A stretch of DNA of 29,490 nucleotides from IMCC26207 sp037141255. Lineage in GTDB: Bacteria; Actinomycetota; Acidimicrobiia; Acidimicrobiales; Microtrichaceae. The translations under genes and the position numbers were made by a program. Shown here one piece after another: positions 1 to 8,640 of the stretch; positions within the stretch are counted from its first letter, which is position 1; each line of letters starts with the position of its first letter. Below the pieces are notes generated by a model. It was not told the DNA's origin and did no database searches. It saw only the letters and a program-made list of their open reading frames with translations. Where the stretch lies: contig JBAXCX010000020.1 of assembly GCA_037141255.1 (NCBI GenBank), positions 1-29,490 of the forward strand, written 5' to 3'.

Positions 1-1938
1 GTCATACGAGGCCTGTCAATGGATGCCCCGTTTGCAGCAAACTCAGGCCATCAGGGCACCGCCATGGCTCTGGCTCCGCTTGCACATGTTCTTTGGACTC
101 GCATTCTTCGCTACGAGGCGAGCGCCCCCGAATGGCCTGACCGAGACCGATTCATTCTGAGCGCCGGCCACGCCTCGATACTGCAGTACTCGTTGCTCTA
201 CCTCACTGGATATGGGCTCGAACTCGAAGATCTTCGGCAGTTCAGACAATGGGGATCAGCTACGCCGGGGCACCCCGAAGTGCATCACACCGCTGGCATC
301 GAGGTCACCACCGGACCGCTTGGACAAGGCTTCGCGAATGGCGTTGGCATGGCCATTGCTGAGCAATCATTGCGTGAGCGATTCGGCGAAGAGGTGTGTG
401 ATCATCACGTGTACGCCATTGTCTCGGATGGCGATTTGTCTGAGGGCCTCAGCCATGAGGCTGCCTCGCTCGCAGGCCATTTGGGTCTCGGCAAGCTGGT
501 CTATATCTACGATGACAACCACATCAGTATCGACGGGCCAACCGAGCTCTCCCTTTCTGATAACGCTCCCGAGCGATTCCGCTCCTACGGCTGGCATGTC
601 ATAGAACTTGGCGAGGGTTCGGAGGATCTCGACGCTATCGAGGCTGCCCTCATCGAAGCGCGAGACACGCTCGACAAACCATCTCTGGTAGTCATGCGAA
701 CCCACATTGGGTTCCCATCCCCGCAGCACACAGATGATCCCGCCGCACACGGCCTGGCATTTAATGCAGACGATATTGCTGCAACCAAAGAGGTCATGGG
801 GCTTCCCCAGGAGTCATTCTTTGTCCCAGCAGAGGTTGTCCAGATGTACCGCGAAGCCGGCAAACGAGGAGGCGTCCAACGAGCTGATTGGAATCAACGA
901 GCTCACGCAGCCTTGGCGGGGCGCGAGGCTGAATGGGAAGCAACCTTGAGTGCCTCGGGTCTACCTGGCTGGCAAGAGGCCTTACCCATGTTTGAGATCG
1001 GCGAGAAACCTGCAACTCGTGTGGCATCCCAACAAGTGCTCAACGCCATCTTTGGGCAGGTTCCCGGACTCATGGCCGGCGGGGCTGACTTGACGGGCAA
1101 CGTTGGGCTAACGCTCAAAGGGCAGACGGTGCTCTCGGCACAAGACCGAGCGGGACAGCAAATCTTCTTCGGCGTGCGTGAAAACGCGATGGGATCCATT
1201 CTCGTTGGGGCCGCACTTCACGGTGGAGTTCTGCCCGCCGGCGGAACGTTCTTAGTGTTCTCTGATTACATGCGCCCCGCAGTGCGTCTTGCTGCGCTTT
1301 CGGGTGCCAAGGCTGCCTTTGTGTGGTCACACGACTCAGTTGGCGTGGGTGAGGACGGACCCACCCATCAGCCAATTGAGCAGATCATGTCTCTGCGGCT
1401 CATTCCGAATCTGACCGTGCTACGACCAGCAGACGGCAACGAGGTGGCAGCAGCCTGGAGGGTGATTGTTGAGGGAACCGGGCCCTGCGCACTCATCCTG
1501 AGTCGCCAGAACACGCCCGTACTCGCAGGGACGAAGGAACTCGCCCAACTCGGGGTTGCCCGCGGCGGTTACACGCTCCTTGATGCAGATCAACCAGCGG
1601 CAGTTTTGGTAGCTACTGGTACCGAGGTTGCGGTTGCCGTTGAGGCTGCCTCGATTCTTGCAACAGAGGGACTTGCTACCCGTGTGGTGTCGCTACCAAG
1701 TTGGGAACTTTTTGAGGCGCAAACTGAGCAGTATCGATCCTCGGTGCTACCCCCCGATCTCCCGACCGTTTCCGTCGAGGCGGGCGTCACCTTGGGATGG
1801 TCTCGCTACGCTTCTGCCAACGTGGGCATTGATCGCTTCGGAGCATCTGCACCAGGGGCCAGAGTTCTTGATGAGCTTGGCATCAACCCCACACACGTGG
1901 CACAGGTCGTGCGCGAGCAACTCTCAGACTTCACCTGA
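1..1938 (+). CDS. tkt: Transketolase, 5'-truncated by the window edge
   Basis: Transketolase moves two-carbon ketol units between sugar phosphates in the non-oxidative pentose phosphate pathway, using thiamine diphosphate (TPP) and a divalent metal. The reading frame is open to base 1, and the residues before the first ATG (19) match the usual family N-terminus (VIRGLS then MDAPFAANSGHQGTAMAL), so the true start lies upstream and roughly 20 residues are missing. Visible family landmarks are the SGHQGT segment, the TPP-binding SDGDLSEG stretch at 427-450, and the pyrimidine-domain motif DGPTHQPIEQ. The rest of the protein is full length and intact to its TGA. The transaldolase gene follows about 80 nt later on the same strand, as expected for pathway partners. 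Confidence 0.95.
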   Translation, partial: VIRGLSMDAPFAANSGHQGTAMALAPLAHVLWTRILRYEASAPEWPDRDRFILSAGHASILQYSLLYLTGYGLELEDLRQFRQWGSATPGHPEVHHTAGIEVTTGPLGQGFANGVGMAIAEQSLRERFGEEVCDHHVYAIVSDGDLSEGLSHEAASLAGHLGLGKLVYIYDDNHISIDGPTELSLSDNAPERFRSYGWHVIELGEGSEDLDAIEAALIEARDTLDKPSLVVMRTHIGFPSPQHTDDPAAHGLAFNADDIAATKEVMGLPQESFFVPAEVVQMYREAGKRGGVQRADWNQRAHAALAGREAEWEATLSASGLPGWQEALPMFEIGEKPATRVASQQVLNAIFGQVPGLMAGGADLTGNVGLTLKGQTVLSAQDRAGQQIFFGVRENAMGSILVGAALHGGVLPAGGTFLVFSDYMRPAVRLAALSGAKAAFVWSHDSVGVGEDGPTHQPIEQIMSLRLIPNLTVLRPADGNEVAAAWRVIVEGTGPCALILSRQNTPVLAGTKELAQLGVARGGYTLLDADQPAAVLVATGTEVAVAVEAASILATEGLATRVVSLPSWELFEAQTEQYRSSVLPPDLPTVSVEAGVTLGWSRYASANVGIDRFGASAPGARVLDELGINPTHVAQVVREQLSDFT

Positions 1939-2006
1939 GCAACTTGTCGCGCTGGCAGCTACATCCCGCTCTTCTTGGCTCGGAAATCTGGGCAACTGCT
2001 AGGGCG

Positions 2007-2012
2007 TACAGT
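2007..2012 (+). promoter_or_regulatory. Candidate -10 box for leaderless transaldolase transcript
   Basis: TACAGT lies 7 nt before the ATG at 2020. No good -35 hexamer is visible at 16-18 bp. The same arrangement recurs before several other genes in the window. An alternative reading is that AGGG at 2001-2004 is a Shine-Dalgarno for a GTG start at 2011. Confidence 0.4.
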
Positions 2013-2019
2013 GACTGCT

Positions 2020-3123
2020 ATGGGAAAACTGCAGGAGTTATTCGAGCGTGAAGGTCAGAGTCCTTGGCTAGACAACCTCAAGCGCGAGTGGCTGGACTCG
2101 GGTGAGGTTCAGCAGTGGATCGACCGCGGGGTGCGTGGAATTACCTCCAACCCGTCGATCTTTCAGAAAGCAATTGCGTCGAGTGATGCCTACACCGAGC
2201 AATTGGCTGATCTTGTAGCCGGTGGTGCGGGCATCGAAGACTCCTACTGGGAGCTTGTCATTCGAGACATAGATTCGGCTCTGCGTCTTTTGCGTCCCGT
2301 GTTTGACTCCTCGGCGGGTGCGGATGGCTTTGTCTCGCTCGAGGTAAGCCCTGCCCTCGCTAGAGATACCGAGGGAACCCAAATTCAGGCGCGGGAACTT
2401 TGGGATCGAGTGAATGCGCCCAACTTGCTGGTAAAGATTCCTGCCACTCAAGAAGGCCTGCCAGCGATTCGTCAGATGATCTCAGAGGGGCGCAGCATTA
2501 ACGTCACGCTGATCTTCAGTCTGGAGCGTTACGCAGGGGTCATGGAGGCATATATCGCCGGTTTAGAGGCAGCTGTAGCGATGGGCGCTGAAGACCTTTC
2601 CCATATCAATTCCGTTGGGAGTTTTTTCATTAGTCGGGTCGATACCGAGGTAGGTCGGCGTCTGAAAGCAGCGGGCAGTGCTGACGCGCTCGCATTGATG
2701 GGGTCCGCTGCAGTCACACAAGGGCAACTGGCATACGCGGCCTTTACTCAGACCTTCAGCGGCACTCGCTGGGAGCGATTGGCAGAGCGCGGCGCTCGCG
2801 TACAACGTCCCCTTTGGGCCTCAACTTCAACGAAGGACCCTGAGCTTCCTGACACCCTCTATGTGGACTCACTGATTGGGCCGAACAGCGTGAACACCCT
2901 GCCAGAAGCCACTCTTTCGGCTTTTGAGGATCACGGAACCGTCAAGCGCACAGTTGATGTAGACCCTGCGTCAGCGCAGCGAACTTGGGAACAGCTTGGT
3001 GAGATCGTCGACTTGGAAGAAGTCGCTGGCGTGCTCGAGGAAGAAGGAGTTGCAGCGTTCGAAAAGAGTTTCCTCGACCTCCTCGAGGTCCTGAAGACCC
3101 GTTCCGACTCGTTGAGGCCCTAG
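2020..3123 (+). CDS. tal: Transaldolase
   Basis: Transaldolase transfers a dihydroxyacetone unit from sedoheptulose 7-phosphate to glyceraldehyde 3-phosphate, completing the non-oxidative pentose phosphate pathway with the upstream transketolase. The predicted protein is 367 residues, the usual size of the longer actinobacterial transaldolases. Family landmarks are GITSNPSIFQKA near residues 40-51 and the Schiff-base lysine in NLLVKIPAT (K139), followed by INVTLIFSL. The start is ambiguous. ATG 2020 has a TACAGT box 7 nt upstream (leaderless layout), while in-frame GTG 2011 has AGGG in front of it. A longer TTG-initiated reading from 1975 adds residues without family resemblance. The identity is secure; the exact start is not. 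Confidence 0.93.
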   Translation: MGKLQELFEREGQSPWLDNLKREWLDSGEVQQWIDRGVRGITSNPSIFQKAIASSDAYTEQLADLVAGGAGIEDSYWELVIRDIDSALRLLRPVFDSSAGADGFVSLEVSPALARDTEGTQIQARELWDRVNAPNLLVKIPATQEGLPAIRQMISEGRSINVTLIFSLERYAGVMEAYIAGLEAAVAMGAEDLSHINSVGSFFISRVDTEVGRRLKAAGSADALALMGSAAVTQGQLAYAAFTQTFSGTRWERLAERGARVQRPLWASTSTKDPELPDTLYVDSLIGPNSVNTLPEATLSAFEDHGTVKRTVDVDPASAQRTWEQLGEIVDLEEVAGVLEEEGVAAFEKSFLDLLEVLKTRSDSLRP

Positions 3124-3145
3124 CAGGTTCGCATTACGAACTGAG

Positions 3146-3174
3146 TTGGTTCAGAATCCGAACCCGAGTACGGT
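3146..3174 (+). promoter_or_regulatory. Promoter of the HxlR-type regulator gene (leaderless layout)
   Basis: A -35 TTGGTT (3146-3151) and a -10 TACGGT (3169-3174) are separated by 17 bp. The -10 ends 6 nt before the ATG at 3181, and there is no Shine-Dalgarno, so transcription should begin at or next to the start codon. This promoter probably also serves fbiC. Confidence 0.6.
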
Positions 3175-3180
3175 TCCGGC

Positions 3181-3693
3181 ATGACAGCAGCGCTACGTAC
3201 AGCGGATCCGATCCCGAATGCAGGCCTTGATGCCGCCACCCCAGGGGGTTTGGGATGTTCAATCGAAGCAGCACTCGAGATTGTGCGAGATCGCTGGACC
3301 ATCTTGATCTTGCGAGATGCGTTTCGGGGAATTCGTCGATTCGACGACCTCCGAAGGGACCTTGAGATTCCGCGAGCAATTCTCGCCGACCGCCTTCGAT
3401 CCCTCGTCGAGCACGGCGTGTTGGTGAAGCGCGAGTATCAGAAGCGGCCTGAGCGGTTCGAATACCGGCTCACGCCAATGGGCATGCAGCTCTCCCCCAT
3501 TCTGGTCTCGCTGATGCAGTGGGGTGACCGCTGGTTATCGGGTGACGACGGACCCCCGCGACTGCTCGTGCATGAAACTTGCAACACCGAAATCGACATG
3601 AACTTCTACTGCTGGACCTGCCAGGAAAAATTTACACCCTCTCAGATCGGGAGCAGGCCTGGCACCGACTTCATCAACCGCGTCGAGGACTGA
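3181..3693 (+). CDS. HxlR-family winged-helix transcriptional regulator
   Basis: This 170-residue protein has the HxlR core at about residues 26-120: a conserved N-terminal cysteine (C26), then EIVRDRWTILILRDAFRGIRRF and a winged helix. HxlR proteins usually bind DNA as dimers, and some respond to redox or small electrophiles through that cysteine. The C-terminal extension carries H131-x2-C134 and C144-x2-C147, a possible zinc-binding knuckle seen in some relatives. The start is set by the promoter ending 6 nt upstream. The stop is followed after 3 nt by the GTG of fbiC, so the two genes are very likely co-transcribed. Control of F420 synthesis or self-regulation is inferred from position only. 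Confidence 0.88.
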   Translation: MTAALRTADPIPNAGLDAATPGGLGCSIEAALEIVRDRWTILILRDAFRGIRRFDDLRRDLEIPRAILADRLRSLVEHGVLVKREYQKRPERFEYRLTPMGMQLSPILVSLMQWGDRWLSGDDGPPRLLVHETCNTEIDMNFYCWTCQEKFTPSQIGSRPGTDFINRVED

Positions 3694-3696
3694 CTC

Positions 3697-6075
3697 GTGA
3701 CTCTTCACCAGGAACTTCTTGAACTGCCGCTACCCGAACTGCTGAAACGGGCCTCTACTCTCCGAGATGCAACCACAGGAACGCGGGTGACTTACTCGCC
3801 GAAGGTCTTCATCCCACTCACCAAGCTCTGTCAGGACAAATGCGGCTACTGCACGTTCGCTCAGCCACCAGCCCGAGTTGAAGCCCCTTATCTCAGCCCC
3901 GCTGAAGTGCTCGCCATTGCCAAGCAAGGTGCACGTGCCGGTTGCCACGAGGCCCTCTTCACACTTGGGGAGCGGCCAGAGTTGCGCTACCCCGTAGCTG
4001 CCGCGTGGCTGAAGGAGCACGGCTATGACTCCACCGTTGACTACCTAGCCGCCATGTGCGCACTCGTACTAGACAAAACAGGGCTCTTGCCACATGCGAA
4101 TGCCGGAGCACTCTCCGAGTCCGAACTTGCAGTGCTCCGACGGGTCTCGCCCTCACAGGGCATGATGATCGAGTCGCTCAATCCAAGCCTTAGCTGTCAC
4201 CTCGGTTCACCGGACAAAACTCCAGAGCGAAGGCTGCTCACGCTTGAATCCGCTGGACGCCTGCAGATTCCATTCACGACGGGGATTCTGGTTGGCATCG
4301 GTGAGTCTCGAGAGGATCGGGTGCACGCCCTCGAAGCTATTGCAGACTCGCACCGGCGCCATGGCCACATCCAAGAGGTAATCGTGCAGAACTTCCTTCC
4401 GAAACAAGGAACCTCGATGCACAAGTCCAAGCCCTGTCCGGCAGATGACTACATGGACGCGATTGCGTTGGCACGACTCATCCTGCCACCCCAGATTCAC
4501 TTGCAAGCACCACCGAACCTTTCGGAGGATTTCGGTGGACTGCTCGCTGCGGGGATTGACGATTGGGGCGGGGTTTCTCCCATCACGGCAGACCATGTCA
4601 ACCCTGAGCGCCCATGGCCAGCATTCGAGCGCCTTAAGGAGGTCACTCGCAACTTTGGCTACGCGTTGGCCCCGCGCCTGACCATCTACCCCGAGTGGGC
4701 TGTACAACCGGAGCGATTCTTGGATGCGGCCGTCACCTTTGCGGTACTCGATCGCTCCGACGCCGAGGGACTCGGTCGGGATGATCCCGGAGCAGTATTT
4801 CCCGAGAAGATGACAGCGAGTCAAGATGTCGGCACTGGCGCAGAAGTGGTCAGCATCTCTACCCGCTCTGAGGACTCAACCGCTTGGTATTCGGGTGCTG
4901 CAACCTCACCGCCTCTACTCGTTCCGAGCGCGCTCGCCTCACAGCCGACGAGCGGAGCGGTTCGGGAGGCACTTGAAGGCGCCCTGCTCGGCCAAGAAGT
5001 TGGCGAGGCCGAGATTCTTGCCCTGTTCTCTGCGCGAGGCGCAGAGGTAGCAGCAGTAGCTGAAGTTGCCGATGAACTTCGGCGGCAAGCCGTGGGTGAC
5101 ACCGTGACGTATGTGAAGAACCGGAACATCAACTACACAAATGTGTGCACCTTTAAGTGCAAGTTCTGCGGGTTTTCGAAGGGTCCGCTCAGCCTCAATC
5201 TGCGAGGAACCCCGTACCTTCTCACCCTTGAAGAGATGCAGGGTCGCGTGCGAGAAGCTCACGAGGTGGGTGCTACCGAGGTGTGCTTGGTTGGCGGCAT
5301 ACACCCAAGCTTTGACGGCGACTACTACATCGACGTCTGCACCGCCGTCAAAGAAGCAGTTCCCGAAATGCATCTTCATGCCTTCACCGCCCTTGAGGTG
5401 ACAGAGGGTGCAAAGCGACTTGGAGAGCCGCTCGACATCTACTTGCAGCGACTCATGGATGCTGGACTTCGCTCACTTCCAGGAACGGCTGCGGAGATTC
5501 TCGATGACGAAGTTCGAGCCATTCTCTGCCCCGATAAAATCACAACTGAGGAATGGCTTGAGGCGCATCGAATTGCTCACGGCTTAGGGCTTCGCTCAAA
5601 CGTCACCATCATGTTTGGGTCAATTGAGCATCCGGTGAGTTGGGCCCGTCACCTACTCGTGACTCGGGAACTACAAAAAGAGACGGGCGGGTTCACCGAA
5701 TTCGTGGGCCTACCGTTTGTGCACATGGCCACTCCGTTGTATCTGCAACGCAAGTCTCGTCGAGGCCCCACGTTCCGTGAGGTCCTCCTGATGCACGCAG
5801 TTGCAAGAATCACCTACCACGGCTACATCGACAACATTCAAGGTTCTTGGGTAAAGCTCGGCCTCGAAGGAATTGCTCAACTCCTGCAAGCCGGGGTCAA
5901 TGACCTGGGCGGAACGCTGATGGACGAGAACATCTCTCGTGCAGCGGGAGCAACGCATGGAACCGACATCACCCCGGAGGACTTTCGGAATTTGGTTGAA
6001 CCGCTCGGTCGAAACCTTGAGCAGCGAACCACTCTGTATGGACGAGTTGGCGCTCCTACGGCGTCACTGATCTAG
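3697..6075 (+). CDS. fbiC: FO synthase FbiC (CofG-CofH fusion, two radical-SAM domains)
   Basis: FbiC makes 7,8-didemethyl-8-hydroxy-5-deazariboflavin (FO), the chromophore of coenzyme F420, from tyrosine and 5-amino-6-ribitylamino-uracil. The 792-residue protein holds both half-reactions. The N-terminal CofG-like domain has the radical-SAM cluster motif C45-x3-C49-x2-C52. The C-terminal CofH-like domain has a second one at C484-x3-C488-x2-C491 (CTFKCKFCGF). The linker at about residues 370-440 is acidic and alanine-rich. The GTG start has GAGG about 8 nt upstream, inside the end of the regulator gene. The CofG-first order is the normal actinobacterial fusion. It is convergent with the next gene, about 20 nt away. 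Its presence implies F420-dependent metabolism in this organism. Confidence 0.97.
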   Translation: MTLHQELLELPLPELLKRASTLRDATTGTRVTYSPKVFIPLTKLCQDKCGYCTFAQPPARVEAPYLSPAEVLAIAKQGARAGCHEALFTLGERPELRYPVAAAWLKEHGYDSTVDYLAAMCALVLDKTGLLPHANAGALSESELAVLRRVSPSQGMMIESLNPSLSCHLGSPDKTPERRLLTLESAGRLQIPFTTGILVGIGESREDRVHALEAIADSHRRHGHIQEVIVQNFLPKQGTSMHKSKPCPADDYMDAIALARLILPPQIHLQAPPNLSEDFGGLLAAGIDDWGGVSPITADHVNPERPWPAFERLKEVTRNFGYALAPRLTIYPEWAVQPERFLDAAVTFAVLDRSDAEGLGRDDPGAVFPEKMTASQDVGTGAEVVSISTRSEDSTAWYSGAATSPPLLVPSALASQPTSGAVREALEGALLGQEVGEAEILALFSARGAEVAAVAEVADELRRQAVGDTVTYVKNRNINYTNVCTFKCKFCGFSKGPLSLNLRGTPYLLTLEEMQGRVREAHEVGATEVCLVGGIHPSFDGDYYIDVCTAVKEAVPEMHLHAFTALEVTEGAKRLGEPLDIYLQRLMDAGLRSLPGTAAEILDDEVRAILCPDKITTEEWLEAHRIAHGLGLRSNVTIMFGSIEHPVSWARHLLVTRELQKETGGFTEFVGLPFVHMATPLYLQRKSRRGPTFREVLLMHAVARITYHGYIDNIQGSWVKLGLEGIAQLLQAGVNDLGGTLMDENISRAAGATHGTDITPEDFRNLVEPLGRNLEQRTTLYGRVGAPTASLI

Positions 6076-6096
6076 CTGCTGAGTCTGCCAGTGCGA

Positions 6097-7248
6097 CTAA
6101 CTGCACGCAACGAGCCGTAATTGCAATACGGGCACTGCAGTCCCAGGAGAGACGAGCAAGAACTCATCAGTTTCGGCGCACAGCACTTCATTCGTCCAAA
6201 CAACTCGGATCCGGCCGGCAGCTTCAAGTGGCAGGACAAGCACTGCTGCGGGCCCCGATGAAGTGAACTGCTCGACCCCTTGATTCACTCGAAGCGGCAG
6301 TAGAGGCGAAGCAGTATCTGTCGGAACATACGATGCCTGTGAACCCCCAAGGGCTGGAAGCGAGGGAGTGCCTGAAGGTAGCGAGATTGCTACTGCAAAG
6401 GTCTGACCGGGCACATCTTGGGAATCAGGTGCGTTGGGGTTCGAGTAGCGAGCCGGAAGCACGGTAATCGGCTGAGAAAGTTCAACTCTCTCGCCGTAAG
6501 CGCCCTGCCCCACGCACGTGTCTAGCGTCACTCGCAGCGTGTATTGCCCAGGGGTGCTGTAAGCAAACCGGGACACATTCTCTCCTCGCGCCGGGGAGCC
6601 CGGAGTATCGCAAGTCTGCAGAGGTGTCGGGGCAACTGCTTCAGACACCACTGGATCACCCCAGCTCATTGTCTGATGTGGAGCGGTACTACCCGCAGCA
6701 AGGTCCTCATCTGACCATGTGACGGTGGCCTCAACGAGTGAACCAGCCTCGATTTCGGTGCCCGACAAAACTAACTGCGCAGTGAGCCGCTGATTTGGAA
6801 GCGAGGTCAGCACGGGTGGCGGCACGGCGGTAGCCGGAACAGCAATCGCCCCGCTAGTAGCCACCACGGGTGCAGTAGTTGAAGGTGCGGGGGATGCCAG
6901 TGCGGGGCTTACGGGAACGACCGTTTGCGGAGTCGTCTCGGGCAGCGAGATCTTCGGCTTGCTGTTGAGTGCTGACTCCTCGGACTGATCGGCAAGAACT
7001 GATTCTGGAGTCGAGTCCCGCAGAAGCAACCAAGCTCCTGCGAGCACAACGAGAAGCAGTAGGGCAGATGCACCTGCAACCCGCTCTCTGCGCACTTTTT
7101 GCCTGGTTCGGAGTTGCGCTATCAGTGCGGCAGCGGCAACAAGGTCGAGTCCAGGCTCTGCAAGATCGCTCAGAATTGCACGTTGTTGCTCAGCAGCCTT
7201 GAGGGTTAGGTCGCCAACATCTGGCTGCGTTGACACAAGTGCGCTCAT
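6097..7248 (-). CDS. Single-pass membrane protein with extracytoplasmic domain, partner of the sigma-like gene
   Basis: This 383-residue protein was not recognised as a named family. It has a cytoplasmic N-terminus of about 57 residues rich in Leu/Ala/Gln and ending in a basic cluster (RTRQKVRRER). One membrane segment follows (ALLLLVVLAGAWLLL, about 61-75), then a Pro/Thr/Ser/Ala-rich linker (about 95-150). The remaining extracytoplasmic part is beta-rich with an Ig/PKD-like look and several Cys. Its ATG overlaps the stop of the upstream sigma-like gene (ATGA), so translation is probably coupled. That arrangement resembles sigma/anti-sigma pairs, but the cytoplasmic part has no HxxxCxxC zinc anti-sigma motif. 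A role as an atypical anti-sigma factor or envelope sensor is inference. Confidence 0.72.
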   Translation of the reverse strand: MSALVSTQPDVGDLTLKAAEQQRAILSDLAEPGLDLVAAAALIAQLRTRQKVRRERVAGASALLLLVVLAGAWLLLRDSTPESVLADQSEESALNSKPKISLPETTPQTVVPVSPALASPAPSTTAPVVATSGAIAVPATAVPPPVLTSLPNQRLTAQLVLSGTEIEAGSLVEATVTWSDEDLAAGSTAPHQTMSWGDPVVSEAVAPTPLQTCDTPGSPARGENVSRFAYSTPGQYTLRVTLDTCVGQGAYGERVELSQPITVLPARYSNPNAPDSQDVPGQTFAVAISLPSGTPSLPALGGSQASYVPTDTASPLLPLRVNQGVEQFTSSGPAAVLVLPLEAAGRIRVVWTNEVLCAETDEFLLVSPGTAVPVLQLRLVACS

Positions 7249-7838
7249 GACCGAACGGTCTCAAATTTCGGGCCAAGGCCGAGTACCTGGCGATCCTGCA
7301 ACCGGCGTTCAATGCGATTGATCGACCGCAAGGCGCTGTCGACGCCGAGGGCGAGAACAATCGCTGCCTGGCTCGGACTGAGCCCTGCAGCAAAAACCAA
7401 GAGGCCAACGCGACGGTCTACCTTTCGCATGTCACCCAAGGTGATCTGCAGTTCATACAAAGGCAACTTGCCTAAGAACCCCGTTTCGGAAGGGAGGAGC
7501 TCACTCGGCACAGAAACCAACGACTGTGCTCCGACAAGAAGATCTAGGCATCCATCCGCTACAAGCGCACAGATTTTGGCCAACGATCTCGAGTCCTCGC
7601 TCAGCGGCAATCGCAATTGCAAGAAGACGCCCCGAACCACTTCCTCAGCAGAAACAAGCGATTCGTCAAGATCCTGCCCATTTCGATCAAGAATTCTTCT
7701 CGCAATCCCTACCGCCATCGGATAGAGCATCTCGAATGATGAATCCGCTGCCGGCGCTGCCGGCGCTGCAGACACTGCGGGCTCAAGAGCGAGCGAGGCA
7801 ACATCGCCTCCATCATCCGCCGCCGAAGAACTGACCAT
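7245..7838 (-). CDS. Divergent ECF sigma-factor-like protein
   Basis: The 197-residue product resembles an ECF sigma factor in outline. After an Ala/Pro-rich start (residues 1-35), a helical stretch reads like region 2 (MLYPMAVGIARRIL ... VSAEEVVRGVFLQL, compare the usual AEDVVQEVFLRL). The last 60 residues read like region 4 (GLSPSQAAIVLALGVDSALRSINR, compare GLSQAEIAEVLGISVGTVKSRL). Both regions have drifted from consensus, so DNA or core-polymerase binding may be altered. The ATG at 7838 is chosen because TACCTT ends 6 nt upstream; a longer frame reaching about 8030 would run into the divergent gene. It is coupled to the membrane protein downstream. It could be a degenerate sigma factor that no longer initiates transcription. 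Confidence 0.6.
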   Translation of the reverse strand: MVSSSAADDGGDVASLALEPAVSAAPAAPAADSSFEMLYPMAVGIARRILDRNGQDLDESLVSAEEVVRGVFLQLRLPLSEDSRSLAKICALVADGCLDLLVGAQSLVSVPSELLPSETGFLGKLPLYELQITLGDMRKVDRRVGLLVFAAGLSPSQAAIVLALGVDSALRSINRIERRLQDRQVLGLGPKFETVRS

Positions 7839-7844
7839 ACACAC

Positions 7845-7880
7845 AAGGTAGTTCCAGCAGGTTGCTTTGGTAGGTACTGT
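7845..7880. promoter_or_regulatory. Divergent back-to-back promoter region
   Basis: On the minus strand TACCTT (AAGGTA at 7845-7850) ends 6 nt before the ATG at 7838. On the plus strand TACTGT (7875-7880) ends 7 nt before the GTG at 7888. The two start codons are only 49 bp apart, so the promoters overlap and the two transcripts may be co-regulated. The -35 regions are weak on both strands. Confidence 0.5.
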
Positions 7881-7887
7881 TGTAGCC

Positions 7888-8640
7888 GTGCTCCAGACTG
7901 CCCGCTCCTCCCCCGAACCATCCTTACGAGACTGGGTCTCCTTTGAGTTTGATGGAGAAACGTACCTTTTTGACGCAACGTTCCTGAGGAGTAACTGGAG
8001 TTGCATTTTCGGCCAAGGATGCAAAGGCATTCTGAGCGAGGATGCAACAGAGCTCGGCCAAGGCTGCTGCTCGCATGGCGCTCACTTTGCTGACGCTCCC
8101 GATCGCAAAAGGGTCCGCAAAGCTGCGGCCCGCCTCAGCGCTGATCAATGGCAGTTCAAAGCGGTTGCAGAGGCCCTAGACGGGCCGTTCCACAAAACCA
8201 AAGCCGGCGAGTCGATGACTCGCGTCCATGAAAACGCTTGCATCTTCTTGAATCGCACCGATTTCCACTTGGGCTCCGGTTGCGCTTTGCATGTGGGCGC
8301 CGTTGACGCTGGCGAAAGTTTCTTAGATTGGAAGCCTGAGGTTTGCTGGCAACTACCCCTCCGACTCTCGCATCAGATTGATGAGGCTGGACACACCACA
8401 TGGACCCTGCGCGAGTGGATGCGACGGGATTGGGGGGAAGGCGGAGAAGAGTTTCACTGGTGGTGCACCGAGAGCCCAGAGGCATTTGTGGGCAAGGACT
8501 CTGTTGTGATCACGCTCGCCGAAGAGATCATCCGACTTGTGGGACCATCTGTCTATGACAAGCTCCTCGGATCCCTTGGTCAGTCACCCGCCGCGACTTG
8601 GGTGGCACACCCAGCGGTGCGCAGAAGTTCCCAACCCTAA
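7888..8640 (+). CDS. Cys-rich putative metal or Fe-S binding protein (YkgJ/DUF3109-like)
   Basis: The product is about 250 residues and looks like a conserved actinobacterial protein of unknown function. Cysteine signatures are C-x5-C (SCIFGQGCKG) followed by a CC pair (GQGCCSHGAHF), then single cysteines in ENACIFLNR, GSGCALHV, PEVCWQLPL and FHWWCTESPEAF. The spread of CxnC plus CC resembles the YkgJ/DUF3109 group, which is thought to bind zinc or an Fe-S cluster; the match is from memory of the pattern. GTG 7888 is preferred because TACTGT ends 7 nt upstream; TTG 7867 is an in-frame alternative. It is transcribed away from the sigma-like gene. No catalytic role is visible. Confidence 0.75.
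   Translation: MLQTARSSPEPSLRDWVSFEFDGETYLFDATFLRSNWSCIFGQGCKGILSEDATELGQGCCSHGAHFADAPDRKRVRKAAARLSADQWQFKAVAEALDGPFHKTKAGESMTRVHENACIFLNRTDFHLGSGCALHVGAVDAGESFLDWKPEVCWQLPLRLSHQIDEAGHTTWTLREWMRRDWGEGGEEFHWWCTESPEAFVGKDSVVITLAEEIIRLVGPSVYDKLLGSLGQSPAATWVAHPAVRRSSQP

Noticed and set aside
4207..4824. 205-residue open frame on the minus strand inside fbiC
   Set aside because: It is fully contained in a clear fbiC coding region, has no recognisable domain and no start signal; it is a shadow of GC-rich coding sequence.
7839..8030. N-terminal extension of the sigma-like gene to a start near 8030
   Set aside because: The extra residues are low-complexity and unlike sigma factors, they overlap the divergent Cys-rich gene, and a TACCTT box marks the ATG at 7838.
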